Of a stretch of 64,000 nucleotides of DNA, positions 19,161 to 28,555 are shown one piece after another. The notes under the pieces were generated by a model. The model searched no databases. It was not told the origin of the DNA and saw only the letters and a program-made list of their open reading frames with translations. A program made the position numbers and the translations under genes. The number at the start of each line of letters is the position of its first letter. Position 1 is the stretch's first letter. Origin of the DNA: Streptomyces sp. cg36. Lineage in GTDB: Bacteria; Actinomycetota; Actinomycetes; Streptomycetales; Streptomycetaceae. The DNA is taken from the NCBI RefSeq assembly GCF_041080675.1, contig NZ_CP163520.1, forward strand, positions 992,001 through 1,056,000, given 5' to 3'.

Positions 19161-20558
19161 TCAGGCTACGCCCGCGAGGACCGTCCTGGCGCGCTCGTCG
19201 ATCTGCGCCGCTGCCGGGATGCCTCGGTTGCGGTAGGGGGAGAGCACCCGGCGCATGTTGATCACGGTCTCGCGGGCCCGGCCGGAGTGGATTCCGTCCA
19301 TCGCGTCCAGGGCCCGCGACCAAGTCTCGCACGCCGCCTCGACGTTGCCCTGCTGGGCCTGTACGGCGCCCATGTACCCGAGTGTTACGGAGTGGGTGCG
19401 GCTGAAGGTGTCGGCCTTCCGGGTCTGCACGCTGCGGCGGAACTCCCGCAGCGCGCCGTCAAGGTCGCCCAGCGTCCACAGCGTGCGGGCGGTCTCGTGC
19501 GCCAGCGACGCCTCGGCGAAGAACCAGACACGCGACGGCTCATCATCGCCCGGGGTCGCCGAGGCGAGGTCGTCTTCGGCGCGGAGCAGCGTGGCGAGGG
19601 CCTCGCGCCTTGGGTAGGCCGCCGCGAGACTGCGGGCCTGCACCACGCCGAGCAGGGCGCGTTCGCGGGGCGTGGCCAGCGTGTACCTCTTGCGTGCGAT
19701 GGACTCCGTCGCCAGGTCCACGGCCTTTGCCGGGTGGCCGAGGTCGGTGGCCTGGTGGGCCATCGCGCGCAGGATGTGGCCGCCCAGCGGGGCGTCACCG
19801 GCTTCGGCCGCCAGCTTCGTCGCGAGGGTGAAGTAGCGCCTGGCCGCCTCGTGACGAGAGGCATCGAAGCTCATCCGCCCCGCGACGTACACCGCCTCCG
19901 CCGCGGCGGAGAACAGACTGCGCCGCACCTGATCGGTTGCGAACACGCCACCGACGTAGGCCGCGATGTCGTCGCTGATGTACTGGTAGAGGGCGGTGCG
20001 GCCGTCCATCCCGCCGTGCAGCTGGTCCCGCCGGGAGAAGAACTCCGTTGTCTCGCGCAGCGCGCTGACCTCCGCGGTGCCAACCCGGCGGCCGGTCGCC
20101 GCAGGCCGGCGCCGGGCCCGCTCGGGGGCCTCGTCCCACCACTGCCGTCCGGGCAGGACCAGCCCGCCCACCGAGTAGGCGGCCCCGGACAGCAGGCGGC
20201 GACGTTCCAGATCCACGTTGGCTCTCCCCAGGTCCACCAGCTCGGTCAGCGTATCGACGTGCCATTCGATCGCCGTGACCGCCGCCGATCCCGGCATACA
20301 GAGGCCGATCTCGGCAAGGGTGATGGGGCGTTGGAGCCGTCGGGACAACGTCTCGCACAAGATACGGGGCGCCCTGCCGCTCGGGCGCGTGCCGCTGACC
20401 CACATCGCGACCTGCGACCGGCTGGTGCCGAGCAGTTCCCCGGCCCGTGCCTCGGCAGCGACGCGTACGAACGCCGCGGCCACCTTGGTCTGCGACCAGC
20501 CGGTTTCGGCGATCACAGCGGCCAGGTCCTCGTTCCGCTTCCGCGCGGCACTGCGCAT
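19161..20558 (-). CDS. helix-turn-helix regulator with TPR-like C-terminus
   Basis: 465 residues. The N-terminal helix-turn-helix (residues 8-60: NEDLAAVIAETGWSQTKVAA, GTSRSQVAMWVSGTRP) is followed by RRRLLSGAAYSVGGL and about 300 residues of helical repeat (AVDLATESIARKR, EALATLLRAEDDLASA, ALREFRRSVQTRKADTFSRT). This build is common among Streptomyces regulators of accessory or secondary-metabolic clusters, where the TPR part senses a peptide or partner. A related protein is encoded at 26,891-28,084. Confidence 0.8.
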   Translation of the reverse strand: MRSAARKRNEDLAAVIAETGWSQTKVAAAFVRVAAEARAGELLGTSRSQVAMWVSGTRPSGRAPRILCETLSRRLQRPITLAEIGLCMPGSAAVTAIEWHVDTLTELVDLGRANVDLERRRLLSGAAYSVGGLVLPGRQWWDEAPERARRRPAATGRRVGTAEVSALRETTEFFSRRDQLHGGMDGRTALYQYISDDIAAYVGGVFATDQVRRSLFSAAAEAVYVAGRMSFDASRHEAARRYFTLATKLAAEAGDAPLGGHILRAMAHQATDLGHPAKAVDLATESIARKRYTLATPRERALLGVVQARSLAAAYPRREALATLLRAEDDLASATPGDDEPSRVWFFAEASLAHETARTLWTLGDLDGALREFRRSVQTRKADTFSRTHSVTLGYMGAVQAQQGNVEAACETWSRALDAMDGIHSGRARETVINMRRVLSPYRNRGIPAAAQIDERARTVLAGVA

Positions 20559-20672
20559 CAGACGCCCCTGTTCACAAGGGTACAAAGTTTGACGGGTTTG
20601 ACGGCCTCCCCCGCCACGCGGGGATACCGGCCCCCCGCCCCGAGCGGTTGGCTCATGGTCAACGAAACCACC

Positions 20673-21821
20673 ACTGAGGTTGGCGGCGTGATGTCGTTTG
20701 GGGCTGACAGGTGATGGTCGTCGCGGTACATCCGGTATATGAGGTATCCGCAAGGCGGTGGTCTGACGGCCGAGCGGCGGGTGTTTCGCGAGCGCATCCG
20801 TATGGAGGCGGCCGGGATGTTCGCCGCGGGGCAGGACAACGCGCAGGTGGCGAAGCGGCTGCGGGTCAGCGTGCGCTCCGTGCAACGCTGGCGCCGCTCG
20901 TGGCAGCGGGGCGGAGACACCGCTCTGCGGACCAGGGGCTCGGCGGCCCGGCCGAAGCTGGGCCAGGCCCTGGTCGTGGCTCTGGAAGAAGAGCTGGCCA
21001 AAGGGCCGGTAGCCCATGGCTGGGGCGACCAGACATGGACCCTGGCCAGGATCAAGACGCTGATCGGGCGCCGGTTCCACAAGACGATGACGCTCTCGTC
21101 CATCGCGCGGATGCTCCACCGCAACGGCTTCAGCCACCAGGTCCCGGCCCGGCGGGCACTGGAGCGAGACGAGGAGAGGGTCAGTGGCTGGGTGAAGGAC
21201 ACGTGGCCGCAGGTGGAAGCACCGCGGCGGCGCTCGGGGCCTACGTCGTCTTCGAGGACGAAGCCGGCTTCTCGATGACGCCGCCCACCCGTCGCAGCTG
21301 GGCCAAACGCGGCCGCACCCCGGTGATCCGGGTGCGTGGACGCTCGCAGCGCCGCTTCTCCATCGCCGCCTTGGCCTGCTACAAGCCCGGCGAACGCTCG
21401 CGCCTGATCTTCCGGCCCAGACGGCATGCCGACCACAAGAGCAAAGGGCGACGCAGCTTCGCCTGGAGCGACTACCGCGACCTGCTGATCGCCGCGCACA
21501 CACAGTTGGACGCACCGCTGGTGCTTGTATAGGACAACCTGAACGTGCACCTCGACGCCCGTCTGCGGACCTTCATCGACGATCGCGACTGGATCACCTC
21601 CTTCCAACTTCCGCCATACGCACCCGACTTGAACCCTGTCGAGGGCATCTGGTCCCTGATCCGCCGCTCGGGTCAGTGCAACACCGCCTTCGCCGACCCC
21701 GACCACCTGATCCGCATCCTGCGCACAAGACTCCGCGAGATCCAGTACCACCCCGACCTCCTCGACGGCTGCCTCACCGGAACCGGCCTCACCCTCACGA
21801 CATCACGCCGCCAACCTCAGT
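20673..21821 (+). mobile_element. IS630-family insertion sequence (decayed)
   Basis: Perfect 24-bp terminal inverted repeats: left 20,673-20,696 beginning ACTGAGGTTGG, right 21,798-21,821 ending CCAACCTCAGT. The length of about 1.15 kb and the internal transposase fit IS630/ISL-like Tc1-mariner elements, which target TA. A TA follows the right end but not the left, so one flank has changed. It sits upstream of the XRE-TPR gene and just before the next gene block. Confidence 0.9.
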
Positions 21822-21823
21822 AA
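20739..21823 (+). pseudogene. IS630 transposase, frameshifted and with a nonsense codon
   Basis: The first part (20,739-21,278) carries the helix-turn-helix (NAQVAKRLRVSVRSVQRWRR). Near 21,220-21,240 the homologous frame shifts by one and continues with GAYVVFEDEAGFSMTPP (first catalytic Asp/Glu). It then meets TAG at 21,530-21,532, where VWDN is expected, and resumes with NLNVHLDARL and YAPDLNPVEGIWS (last catalytic residues). One shift may be the programmed frameshift known in IS630, but the in-frame TAG in place of TGG should inactivate the protein. Confidence 0.85.
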
Positions 21824-21848
21824 CTGCCGTTCCCAGGAGGGGAGTCCG

Positions 21849-22607
21849 GTGAACACCCACCCGCTGAGTGGCGCCACCTCCACGCGCCCCAGCCCCCGCA
21901 GCAAGGAACCCGAAGCCCACCGCCCTGATCTCCTCGGAGGGCCCGTGACCCGGGTGCAACTTCCCTTATCCCAGGCGAAGACGCTGCTCGCCCAGCCCCA
22001 TCCCGAAGACGAGGGCACCGGCTCCCTCGAACAGATCGCCCGGCAGCTGCTGTGCATCAGCGCGGTGCGCGAGGACCGCGAGCGGATCAAGAACCTCCTT
22101 CGGACCCTGGAGCTGGCCTTCGATCCCACGCCGGAGCTGGCGGCGGCAGTGATCCAGGCCCGGCAGTTCCTGGAACTGGAACCCGTCGATGCGGCCCGGC
22201 CCAGCAGGGCGTATGTACGGTCGCTGCGTGCTCTGACCGCGCGGGTCGAGGCGCTGCGGGTGTCGGCCGCGACGTACGTCGTCCTCCCCGACGGCGCCGA
22301 GGCAGCGCAGATACACGAACGCCTCGGGCGGACGGCCGAGGCGCACGGCGGGTCGGTCTGCTGGTTCCATCACGACCGTGACCTGTCGGACTGGCCGCTG
22401 TGGGACCGGCCGGGCTGGCAGCACGTGCAGCGCCTGGTCCAGGGCAGGCAGATCACGCTGCTGACGGTGGAGTCTGCTGCTGACCTGGTTCCGCCGATGT
22501 GTGTGGGCGAGCCGCAGTGGGGGCGGCACGGGCTGGAGACGTGGCTGCACGGCTGGGGCATACGCCTGGTCTGCCGCACCGAAGCCGAGGCAGGTGCACA
22601 GCAATGA
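21849..22607 (+). CDS. hypothetical protein, first gene of a cargo operon
   Basis: 252 residues from GTG 21,849 with AGGAGGGGAG upstream; an internal GTG at 21,944 is possible. The sequence is helical and includes ATYVVLPDGAEAAQIHERLG and CWFHHDRDLSDWPLWDRPGWQ, with no family that I recognise. No signal peptide. It is followed by two tiny genes in the same orientation and then a strong hairpin at 22,933-22,990, so 21,849-22,930 may be one transcript. Confidence 0.6.
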   Translation: MNTHPLSGATSTRPSPRSKEPEAHRPDLLGGPVTRVQLPLSQAKTLLAQPHPEDEGTGSLEQIARQLLCISAVREDRERIKNLLRTLELAFDPTPELAAAVIQARQFLELEPVDAARPSRAYVRSLRALTARVEALRVSAATYVVLPDGAEAAQIHERLGRTAEAHGGSVCWFHHDRDLSDWPLWDRPGWQHVQRLVQGRQITLLTVESAADLVPPMCVGEPQWGRHGLETWLHGWGIRLVCRTEAEAGAQQ

Positions 22608-22643
22608 CCCTCCCGCCTTACCCCCACTCACCACGCCTGGATC

Positions 22644-22865
22644 ATGATCGTCCGCTCGCTGTTCGTCTACGGCCTGCTCCCCCTGTACGCGGTGCTGCTG
22701 GCCCGCTCGGTGCAGGCTGCGCGCCGCAGGACCACGGCCCCTGCGGCCACGCGCCGGGACCCGCTCCCGTTCTGGCGGCACTTCCTCCAGCACTGCGCGG
22801 GCTTCCCCCTCGTATGCCTGTTGCTGATGTCGCTGATCTGGGTGTTCCCGGGGCGGCTGCCGTGA
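22644..22865 (+). CDS. small membrane protein
   Basis: 73 residues with two membrane segments: residues 4-22 (RSLFVYGLLPLYAVLLARS) and 53-70 (GFPLVCLLLMSLIWVF), joined by a basic loop. ATG 22,644 is the only start in this frame after the upstream stop. No clear ribosome site, so it may depend on the gene before it. Its stop overlaps the start of the 22-residue peptide gene by GTGA. Confidence 0.5.
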   Translation: MIVRSLFVYGLLPLYAVLLARSVQAARRRTTAPAATRRDPLPFWRHFLQHCAGFPLVCLLLMSLIWVFPGRLP

Positions 22866-22930
22866 CCGACGCACCCCAGGTCGGGATCCTCGACATGCTC
22901 AGCGGCCCGTTCGACCTGCCTCCGCCGTAG
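22862..22930 (+). CDS. 22-residue peptide, translationally coupled
   Basis: GTG 22,862 overlaps the previous stop (GTGA) and the frame runs to TAG 22,928-22,930. The product begins VTDAPQVGILDM and ends SGPFDLPPP, with three closing prolines. The coupling and the terminator that begins 3 nt after the stop are what favour a real gene. It could be a signalling or precursor peptide, or simply a chance frame. No modifying enzyme that would settle this is adjacent. Confidence 0.35.
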   Translation: MTDAPQVGILDMLSGPFDLPPP

Positions 22931-22932
22931 CG

Positions 22933-22990
22933 GGCCGCCTCCTGGCCGCAGTCGAGACCTCCCCGTCCGCGACGCGCCCAGGAGGCGGCC
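22933..22990 (+). terminator. stem-loop after the small-gene operon
   Basis: Perfect 13-bp arms GGCCGCCTCCTGG (22,933-22,945) and CCAGGAGGCGGCC (22,978-22,990) with a 32-nt loop, directly after the peptide stop. There is no T-tract, which is usual for Streptomyces terminators. Confidence 0.55.
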
Positions 22991-23208
22991 AACCAGCCGG
23001 GGCCCTCTTCGGCCCGGAGCGCGCGCTGGGGTTGCGCCTCCAGCGCGACGGAGAGGGTGCGCCGCGAGATGGCCCGTCGGCGCTGTGCCAGGCCGCGTCA
23101 GGCGCCCGGGCTCCGCGCGACTGGAACGCGGAGGCAGGCGCGCCCTCACCCCGACCGAAAACAACTAGTTCGCCCCGCTTCTGTGGGGTGGTCGAGAGGA
23201 CAGTCCGT

Positions 23209-23805
23209 ATGACGACGAGCCCGCCCCGGTTGGCTCCCCATGACGTGATCTTCTGGGACCTGGCGACCACCAGCGGCGTCTATCGGCACCCGCTCACCTC
23301 CGAGGAGCTCCGCCTTTTCGAGCAGCGCTTCCCCGGACACCGTGGGAAGAGGGCCATCGACGCGGGCTGCGGCACCGGGGACTTCACCCGCCACTTGTAC
23401 GCGGCCGGGATGGACGTGACGGGCCTCGACTGGTCGCCTTTCGCGATCACCATGGCCCGCCAGGCCACCCCCTGCCCGCTGCCGTACGTCGTCCACGACC
23501 TCTCCCTGGGCGACCCTCCCGGGCTGATCGCGCGCAGCGTCGACCTGGTCGTGTGCCGCCAGTCCCTGTCCCTGCTCGCCGACCCCGCCGCTCTGCTCTA
23601 CCGCATCCGCACCAACTGGCTGCGGCCCGGCGGCCAGTTGTACCTGAGCGAGATCCGCATCACCGACCACGAGGCCCGGACCCTGCGCGGCGGGATGACG
23701 GAACCAGAGCTTGACCGGCTCGGCGACGGCTGGGCCCACGCCACCCGCTACGACCTCACGAGCCAGCGCGCCGCCTGCGTGATCCTGCGCAGCCCCGCCA
23801 GCTGA
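23209..23805 (+). CDS. class I SAM-dependent methyltransferase
   Basis: 198 residues. The SAM-binding glycine loop AIDAGCGTGDFTRHL lies at about 46-60, GLDWSPFAI is the acidic loop binding the ribose, VDLVVCRQSLSLLAD is motif post-II, and NWLRPGGQLYLSE closes the core. ATG 23,209 has GAGAGGA upstream. It starts a run of five same-strand genes (to 26,786) with short gaps or overlaps. The substrate is unknown; no DNA or RNA target motif is visible. Confidence 0.85.
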   Translation: MTTSPPRLAPHDVIFWDLATTSGVYRHPLTSEELRLFEQRFPGHRGKRAIDAGCGTGDFTRHLYAAGMDVTGLDWSPFAITMARQATPCPLPYVVHDLSLGDPPGLIARSVDLVVCRQSLSLLADPAALLYRIRTNWLRPGGQLYLSEIRITDHEARTLRGGMTEPELDRLGDGWAHATRYDLTSQRAACVILRSPAS

Positions 23806-23855
23806 ACACCCCTCCCTCCCAAGCCCCTTCACCCCTTTCCCGCTTTTGAGGACCC

Positions 23856-24773
23856 ATGCCCCCTCCGCCTTCCCCTTCGACCACGGCCCCTGCCGAGGTG
23901 ACCGTCGTGTCCTGGCACCTCACCCACAACGAGCAGCTGCCCGAGGCGCTGGACTACCTGTCCGCGCTGTCCCCGGATGTGGTGCTGTGGCAGGGCCTTG
24001 AGCCGAAGGACCTCGCGCTCGTCGAGGACACCGTGGACGTGATCGGCTACCCGGCCGCCCGTACCGCCGCCTCCCTGGAGCTCGCCTGCGTGTTCCTGCG
24101 GGCCCACGGGCCGCTCGTCTTCCACGACCGCCTCTGCCATCCCCCGGCTCCCCACCACCCGCCGGCAGCGATCGCGGCCCGCCTGCGCGGCGAGGAGGGC
24201 CAGTTGAGCACCGGGAAACTGCTGCTGGTCAGTGAGCACGGCTGTCCCTTCTCCGCCGAGAACCGGCTCCGTGAGGCCGAGTGGTCCACCACGCTCATCG
24301 CCTACGACCGCACGAGCGGGCTGCCCGGACTGTGCATCACCGGCGGCAACCGGCACAGCTACCCCGAAGCCGAGATTCCCCCGGACCTGGCCAAGACGCA
24401 GGACCTCGTGTTCTACACCCAGCGCACCTTCCTCGAAGGCCGACGCCGCTATGGCGACGACCGGCCGGACCGCACCATGCAGGGCGCGGGCTATACGGAT
24501 GCGGCCCGCTGGGCGAGCTGCAACCTCGACCAGTACCAGGCCCTGAAGCCGACCACCGGCTTCACACCGCTCCAGCCCCACCGGGAGGCACCGTCACGGA
24601 CCAGCCGGATCTACCTGTCCGAAGAGCTGGCCCAGGCGATCACATCGGTGGGGACCGGCAGGATCGACGAGGTCGGACACCTCTCCGAGCACCTGCCGCT
24701 CCTCGTGACCCTCTCGCTGCCCGCGCTCCAGGACCTCCTGGCGCAGCGCCCCGCCGGGGACGGTGCCTGGTGA
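23856..24773 (+). CDS. EEP-fold (endonuclease/exonuclease/phosphatase-like) protein with altered active site
   Basis: 305 residues, ATG preceded by GAGGA. The outline follows the EEP superfamily: VTVVSWHLTHNEQL at the start, DVVLWQGLEPKDL, LCITGGNRHSYPE, SRIYLSEELAQ and LSEHLPLLVTLSL at the end. The usual catalytic positions are changed: QE becomes QG in LWQGLEP, GDFN becomes GGNR, and SDH becomes SEH, although the His remains. It may bind rather than cleave nucleic acid or phosphoester ligands. It overlaps the next gene by GTGA. Confidence 0.6.
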   Translation: MPPPPSPSTTAPAEVTVVSWHLTHNEQLPEALDYLSALSPDVVLWQGLEPKDLALVEDTVDVIGYPAARTAASLELACVFLRAHGPLVFHDRLCHPPAPHHPPAAIAARLRGEEGQLSTGKLLLVSEHGCPFSAENRLREAEWSTTLIAYDRTSGLPGLCITGGNRHSYPEAEIPPDLAKTQDLVFYTQRTFLEGRRRYGDDRPDRTMQGAGYTDAARWASCNLDQYQALKPTTGFTPLQPHREAPSRTSRIYLSEELAQAITSVGTGRIDEVGHLSEHLPLLVTLSLPALQDLLAQRPAGDGAW

Positions 24774-25297
24774 CGCGGCGGGGTGTGCGGCCCGTGTCCG
24801 CCACCGACCTCAGCAGCACCGGGCACGTCCTGTTCACCCGCATCGCCCGCGGTGACCACTTCTTCGGCGCAGCGCTCCCCGCCCCGGCCGCCCTCGCCCG
24901 GGAGCTTCGGGTGCCGGAGATCTGCGTGCGCTCCGCCCTCGACCGCCTCTACGCCCGCGGGGTCCTCGACCGGGCGTCCGGCCACCGTTTCGTCGTGGCG
25001 CCGCGCGAGCGGTGGAAGATCCGGCACACCGAACCCGGCCCGCACGCGATCGCCGCCGCCCGGCAGCTGCGCGAGGAGATCCGCACCGGGCACTACCGGC
25101 TGAACCGCCCGCTGCCGCCGGGACGCGACCTCGCCCGTCTGCTGGGCATCTCACCGCGTGATGTCCGCCGGGCCCTGTGCGACCTGGCGGCCGAAGGACT
25201 GCTGGCCCTGCCCGTCAGGGGCAACGCGATCGTCATCAATAACCACCACACCCCCGCGCCGCCCGCCGAGCTGGGAGCGGAGAGCGCGCCATGCTGA
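24770..25297 (+). CDS. GntR-type winged-helix protein with two DNA-binding-like repeats
   Basis: 175 residues from GTG 24,770, overlapping the preceding stop. The protein looks like two tandem winged-helix modules: residues 10-80 (GDHFFGAALPAPAALARELRV, SALDRLYARGVLDR, HRFVVAP) and 88-160 (GHYRLNRPLPPGRDLARLLGI, VRRALCDLAAEGLLALP). Normal GntR proteins have one such domain and a ligand domain. Location inside the operon suggests local control. Confidence 0.75.
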   Translation: MTRRGVRPVSATDLSSTGHVLFTRIARGDHFFGAALPAPAALARELRVPEICVRSALDRLYARGVLDRASGHRFVVAPRERWKIRHTEPGPHAIAAARQLREEIRTGHYRLNRPLPPGRDLARLLGISPRDVRRALCDLAAEGLLALPVRGNAIVINNHHTPAPPAELGAESAPC

Positions 25298-26178
25298 GCG
25301 ACGCACCAGGCAAGGGGCCGGGAGCACCCGAGGATGTGCCCTTCGCACAGATGCGCCATCCGAACCCCGCCCGTGTCGACGACTGGCTGTGCGACGGCAA
25401 GGACTCCTACCAGCTGGACCGGGCTTTCGGGCGGCGTCTGTCGGAGGTGGACAACACGCTGGTGTCGGCCGCCCGCATCAACCGTGATCACGGCAGGCTG
25501 ACCGTGCAGCTGGTCGCCGAGCTCGGCATCGAGCAGGTCCTCGACCTGGGCTGTGGATATCCCCCCTGGCCAGCGGGCCACCAGCCCCACACGCCCTTGA
25601 TCCGGGAGGTGCTCCCCCAGGCCACGATCCTGCACGTGGACATCGACGCCGTCGTGGGCACATACGCTCACGTCTACCGGCCCGCAGACGACGACAGATG
25701 CGGCGTACTCCAGGCCGACATCCAGTACATGGGCCAGGTGCTCGCCCACCCCCAGGTCACCCACCGGTTCGACCCCCAGCGTCCCATCGCCGTCCTGCTC
25801 CACGACGTACTCCCGTGGATCGGAGATGACCAGACGGTGGACAGCGCCCTCGCCGCGCTGCGGAACTGGCTGCCGCCCCGCAGCGCCCTGTCCATCACTC
25901 ATGCCACCGCCGACCTGGAACACGCTCCGGGCGCGAAGGCCAAGCTCACGGCCCTGTGGGCCGAAGAAGCAGCCGTCGCGCTCCGGCCCCGCCCCCGCCA
26001 GGCGGTCGCCGCCCTGTTCGGTGACTGGCCCCTGCTCCCTCCCGGGCTCGTCCCCACCGCGCACTGGCACCCCGAGCACCCCGACGCGCGAACTCCCCCC
26101 TCGCACTCCGGCGCCTTCGCCGGCATCGCCCTCAAACCAGCCGCCCCCACCACCGAGGACCCCTCGTGTACGTCATGA
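25291..26178 (+). CDS. S-adenosyl methyltransferase, DUF574 (Methyltransf_19) type
   Basis: 295 residues. RHPNPARVDDWLCDGKDSYQLDR is the signature of the DUF574 family that is abundant in Streptomyces (normally RVYDYLLGGKDNFAADR), followed by ARINRD, QVLDLGCGYP (SAM loop), ILHVDIDAVV and PIAVLLHDVLPWI. The family has a Rossmann methyltransferase core, but its substrates are not known. The start overlaps the GntR gene by 7 nt and the stop overlaps the GNAT gene. Confidence 0.85.
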   Translation: MLSDAPGKGPGAPEDVPFAQMRHPNPARVDDWLCDGKDSYQLDRAFGRRLSEVDNTLVSAARINRDHGRLTVQLVAELGIEQVLDLGCGYPPWPAGHQPHTPLIREVLPQATILHVDIDAVVGTYAHVYRPADDDRCGVLQADIQYMGQVLAHPQVTHRFDPQRPIAVLLHDVLPWIGDDQTVDSALAALRNWLPPRSALSITHATADLEHAPGAKAKLTALWAEEAAVALRPRPRQAVAALFGDWPLLPPGLVPTAHWHPEHPDARTPPSHSGAFAGIALKPAAPTTEDPSCTS

Positions 26179-26786
26179 GACTGCTCTCGCACGCGGACCG
26201 GCCACGCATCGACGCGCTGCTCACCGCCCGCACCCTGTGGGACCAGCAGCACCAGCGTCCGCACCACGGCCAGAACCCCGCGCTGCTCAGCCAGCTCGCC
26301 GACAGCCACCAGAGCGCCCAGGTCATCGGGATGGAAGAGGACGGGCAACTGGTCGGAATGCTCACGCTGATGGTCCGTGAACCCGGCCTGGTCGGCTGGA
26401 CCGCTGAGGAGCGGCAGGAGGAAGCCCTGTCGGTCACCACGGCCATCGCCCACCCCGCCCAGCACGATCAGCACCTCGCCCGGATCGCCTCGCTGTGGCT
26501 GGCCGACTACATCGCCCGCCTGCCCGGCCCGCCGATCTGGGTCCGCAGCGCAGTGAGGGAAAGCCGACTCGCCCTGTATCTCAAGGACGTCTGCGGCTGG
26601 CAGCTGGTCCGGGGCGCACGCGACCCCGACGGGCACCGGTCCTACCGCCTGCAACTCCGCGCCCAGATCAGACCCGGTCTCCCTCACCTGGTCGCCAGCG
26701 ACGCCGAACTCGCCGCGCCGCTGGCCGACCTGGAGTCCGTCTCCGTCTCGGATGCGCCCGCGCGGCCGGACCTGCTGCCCCGATGA
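26166..26786 (+). CDS. GNAT-like N-acyltransferase
   Basis: 206 residues from GTG 26,166 (GAGGA 5-6 nt upstream); ATG 26,175 with an ATGA overlap is the alternative. The pattern fits a GNAT fold: GMEEDGQLVGMLTLMV (strands 2-4), an acidic connector, SVTTAIAHPAQHDQHLARIASLWLADYI as the acyl-CoA-binding region, WVRSAVRESRLALYLKDVCGWQLV as the closing helix and strand. The classical Q/RxxGxG loop is weak. Last gene of the 23.2-26.8 kb operon. Substrate unknown. Confidence 0.6.
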   Translation: MYVMRLLSHADRPRIDALLTARTLWDQQHQRPHHGQNPALLSQLADSHQSAQVIGMEEDGQLVGMLTLMVREPGLVGWTAEERQEEALSVTTAIAHPAQHDQHLARIASLWLADYIARLPGPPIWVRSAVRESRLALYLKDVCGWQLVRGARDPDGHRSYRLQLRAQIRPGLPHLVASDAELAAPLADLESVSVSDAPARPDLLPR

Positions 26787-26890
26787 GCCCCCCTCGCCGA
26801 TCGCTGAAGGGACCCTCGCAGATGCCCTGCCCCCACCGACCCCGGCCAGCCCCCGCCACCGGGTTGCCCGGTGACCGCTCCGGCGCCGGG

Positions 26891-28084
26891 TTAGGCCGCC
26901 ATCTCCTGGCGCAGCCGGTCCAACGCCTGGGCAGCGGCGTCACGGCTGGCCGGGAGCCGGTCGCCCGCCGCCCGGATGATCCGCTGCAACTGGTGCGGCA
27001 GCCGCTGCCTGGCCGCCTCGCCAACGGCCGCCTCCAGGCACGTACCGGCCCCGTCGCGGTCGTCCGCCAGCAGCCGCACGTGCGCGACGGTGATCAGCTC
27101 GATGACCCGCCACTGCGGCGCCACCGTCAGAGAGGGCGCCGGGGCCCGCTCCACCAGCCTTATGGCGATGTCCGCCCGTCCCGTCGCAACCAGGCCGCGC
27201 AGCCGGATCTCGTGCAGCGCGTACGGGTTGGCCAGCGAGGTGTGCTCCACCTCCTCCAGCAGCACCTCCGCCTCGCTCACCACCTCGTCGAACAACGCGC
27301 TGTCCCCCAGAGCGCCTGCGGCGCGGGCCAGGAGCGGGAGGACAGCGGCCCTCGCCGCGGGGGTGGGGGCGAGGGCGGCGGCGTGCTGAAGGCGGTCGAC
27401 AGCGGCGCCCTGCATCCCGGCCTTGCGGAGCTCGTTGCCGTGCATCCGCAGCACGGACGAGGAGAAGGCCCGGTCGGCGAAGTGGCGGGCGATGGGCAGG
27501 CTCTTGCCGGTCCAGCGCGCGGCCACGGCCAGACGCTCCTCGGGCAGGACGTTACCCAGAGCCACACCGAGACCGACCCGGGCCTGAGCCAGCAGGTGCA
27601 GAACCTCCCGCTCGCAGTGCCCGTCATCCAGACGCGCTTCCAACCGGGCGACCAGCGGCCAGAGCTCAGCGACGGCTTCGGTGGCATGCCCGGACTGGCG
27701 GGCGATCTCCGCCAGGCGCACCGTGGACTCGCCGAACGCGACCATCGCCCGGTGATCGGTGTCCGCGACATCGGTGATCCCGAGCACGTGGGGCGGCAGC
27801 CGCAGCTGGTCGGCGATGCGCCGCCGCGAGCCGACGTCGTCCACGGTCCGTTTGCCCAGTTCGATCGCAGACACGTACGTCTTGTCGTAGCCGAGCAGCT
27901 GCCCCAGCTCCGCCTGGTTCAGCCCGTGGACCGCGCGGAACAGGCGCAGGATCTTGCCGAGGTGGCCGGTCGCCAGGACGTGCTGTGCCTGGCCGGTCGC
28001 CCAGCGCCAGGCCGCATGCCGCGCCACCGGCCGCCCGGTACCCGCACCGGGGCCGTCTGGTGCGGCGAGTTCACCCCGAGGCAC
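26891..28084 (-). CDS. XRE-family helix-turn-helix regulator with TPR-like C-terminus
   Basis: 397 residues from GTG 28,084. After a 35-residue N-terminus, the XRE domain is clear: [38 protein letters not shown]. The remaining 300 residues are helical repeats ([55 protein letters not shown]). It follows the NUDIX gene by only 6 bp on the same strand, so both are probably one transcript divergent from the dioxygenase gene. Confidence 0.82.
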   Translation of the reverse strand: MPRGELAAPDGPGAGTGRPVARHAAWRWATGQAQHVLATGHLGKILRLFRAVHGLNQAELGQLLGYDKTYVSAIELGKRTVDDVGSRRRIADQLRLPPHVLGITDVADTDHRAMVAFGESTVRLAEIARQSGHATEAVAELWPLVARLEARLDDGHCEREVLHLLAQARVGLGVALGNVLPEERLAVAARWTGKSLPIARHFADRAFSSSVLRMHGNELRKAGMQGAAVDRLQHAAALAPTPAARAAVLPLLARAAGALGDSALFDEVVSEAEVLLEEVEHTSLANPYALHEIRLRGLVATGRADIAIRLVERAPAPSLTVAPQWRVIELITVAHVRLLADDRDGAGTCLEAAVGEAARQRLPHQLQRIIRAAGDRLPASRDAAAQALDRLRQEMAA

Positions 28085-28090
28085 GTCGCA

Positions 28091-28555
28091 CTACCCGCGC
28101 GTGTTGTCCGGGCCACCGCCCAGGAACCGGTACCAGGCGGCGATCGACTGCTTGTACCCCTCCGGCATGGTCAGCTCCGGCACCTCATCGGCGGCGAACA
28201 GGCCGATGCTCTTGTGCTCGTGGCTGAGGACCGGCGGCAAGTCTGGCGTCTGGACGGTGCACCCGTAGGTGACGATCAGGACCCGCCGTCCGGGGATCGG
28301 CTCGTAGATCCAGGTGCCGCCGTCAAGAAGCTGGCCGGCCTTCACGCTCCAGCCGGTCTCCTCCAGGATCTCCCGCTCCAGCGCCGCCTCGGGACTCTTA
28401 TCAGGGGCCTGGGTGCCGTCGTGGGTGCCGATCTCCAGTCGCCCGCCCGGCAGTTCCCACTCGGCCCGCTCGTTCTTCAGAAGCAGGACGCGACCCCGAC
28501 TGTCGAGGGCCACGCCCTTCACGGAAACGGGCCACAGCGGCGGCGTGTACGTCAT
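28091..28555 (-). CDS. NUDIX hydrolase
   Basis: 154 residues, ATG preceded by GAGGA. The NUDIX box is complete apart from an insertion: WELPGGRLEIG, then EAALEREILEETGW with the metal-binding REILEE. A C-terminal YKQSIAAWYRFL helix follows. These enzymes hydrolyse nucleoside diphosphates linked to another group, such as NDP-sugars, dinucleotides or damaged nucleotides. In this setting (epimerase, glycosyltransferase) an NDP-sugar or cofactor is plausible but unproved. Confidence 0.88.
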   Translation of the reverse strand: MTYTPPLWPVSVKGVALDSRGRVLLLKNERAEWELPGGRLEIGTHDGTQAPDKSPEAALEREILEETGWSVKAGQLLDGGTWIYEPIPGRRVLIVTYGCTVQTPDLPPVLSHEHKSIGLFAADEVPELTMPEGYKQSIAAWYRFLGGGPDNTRG

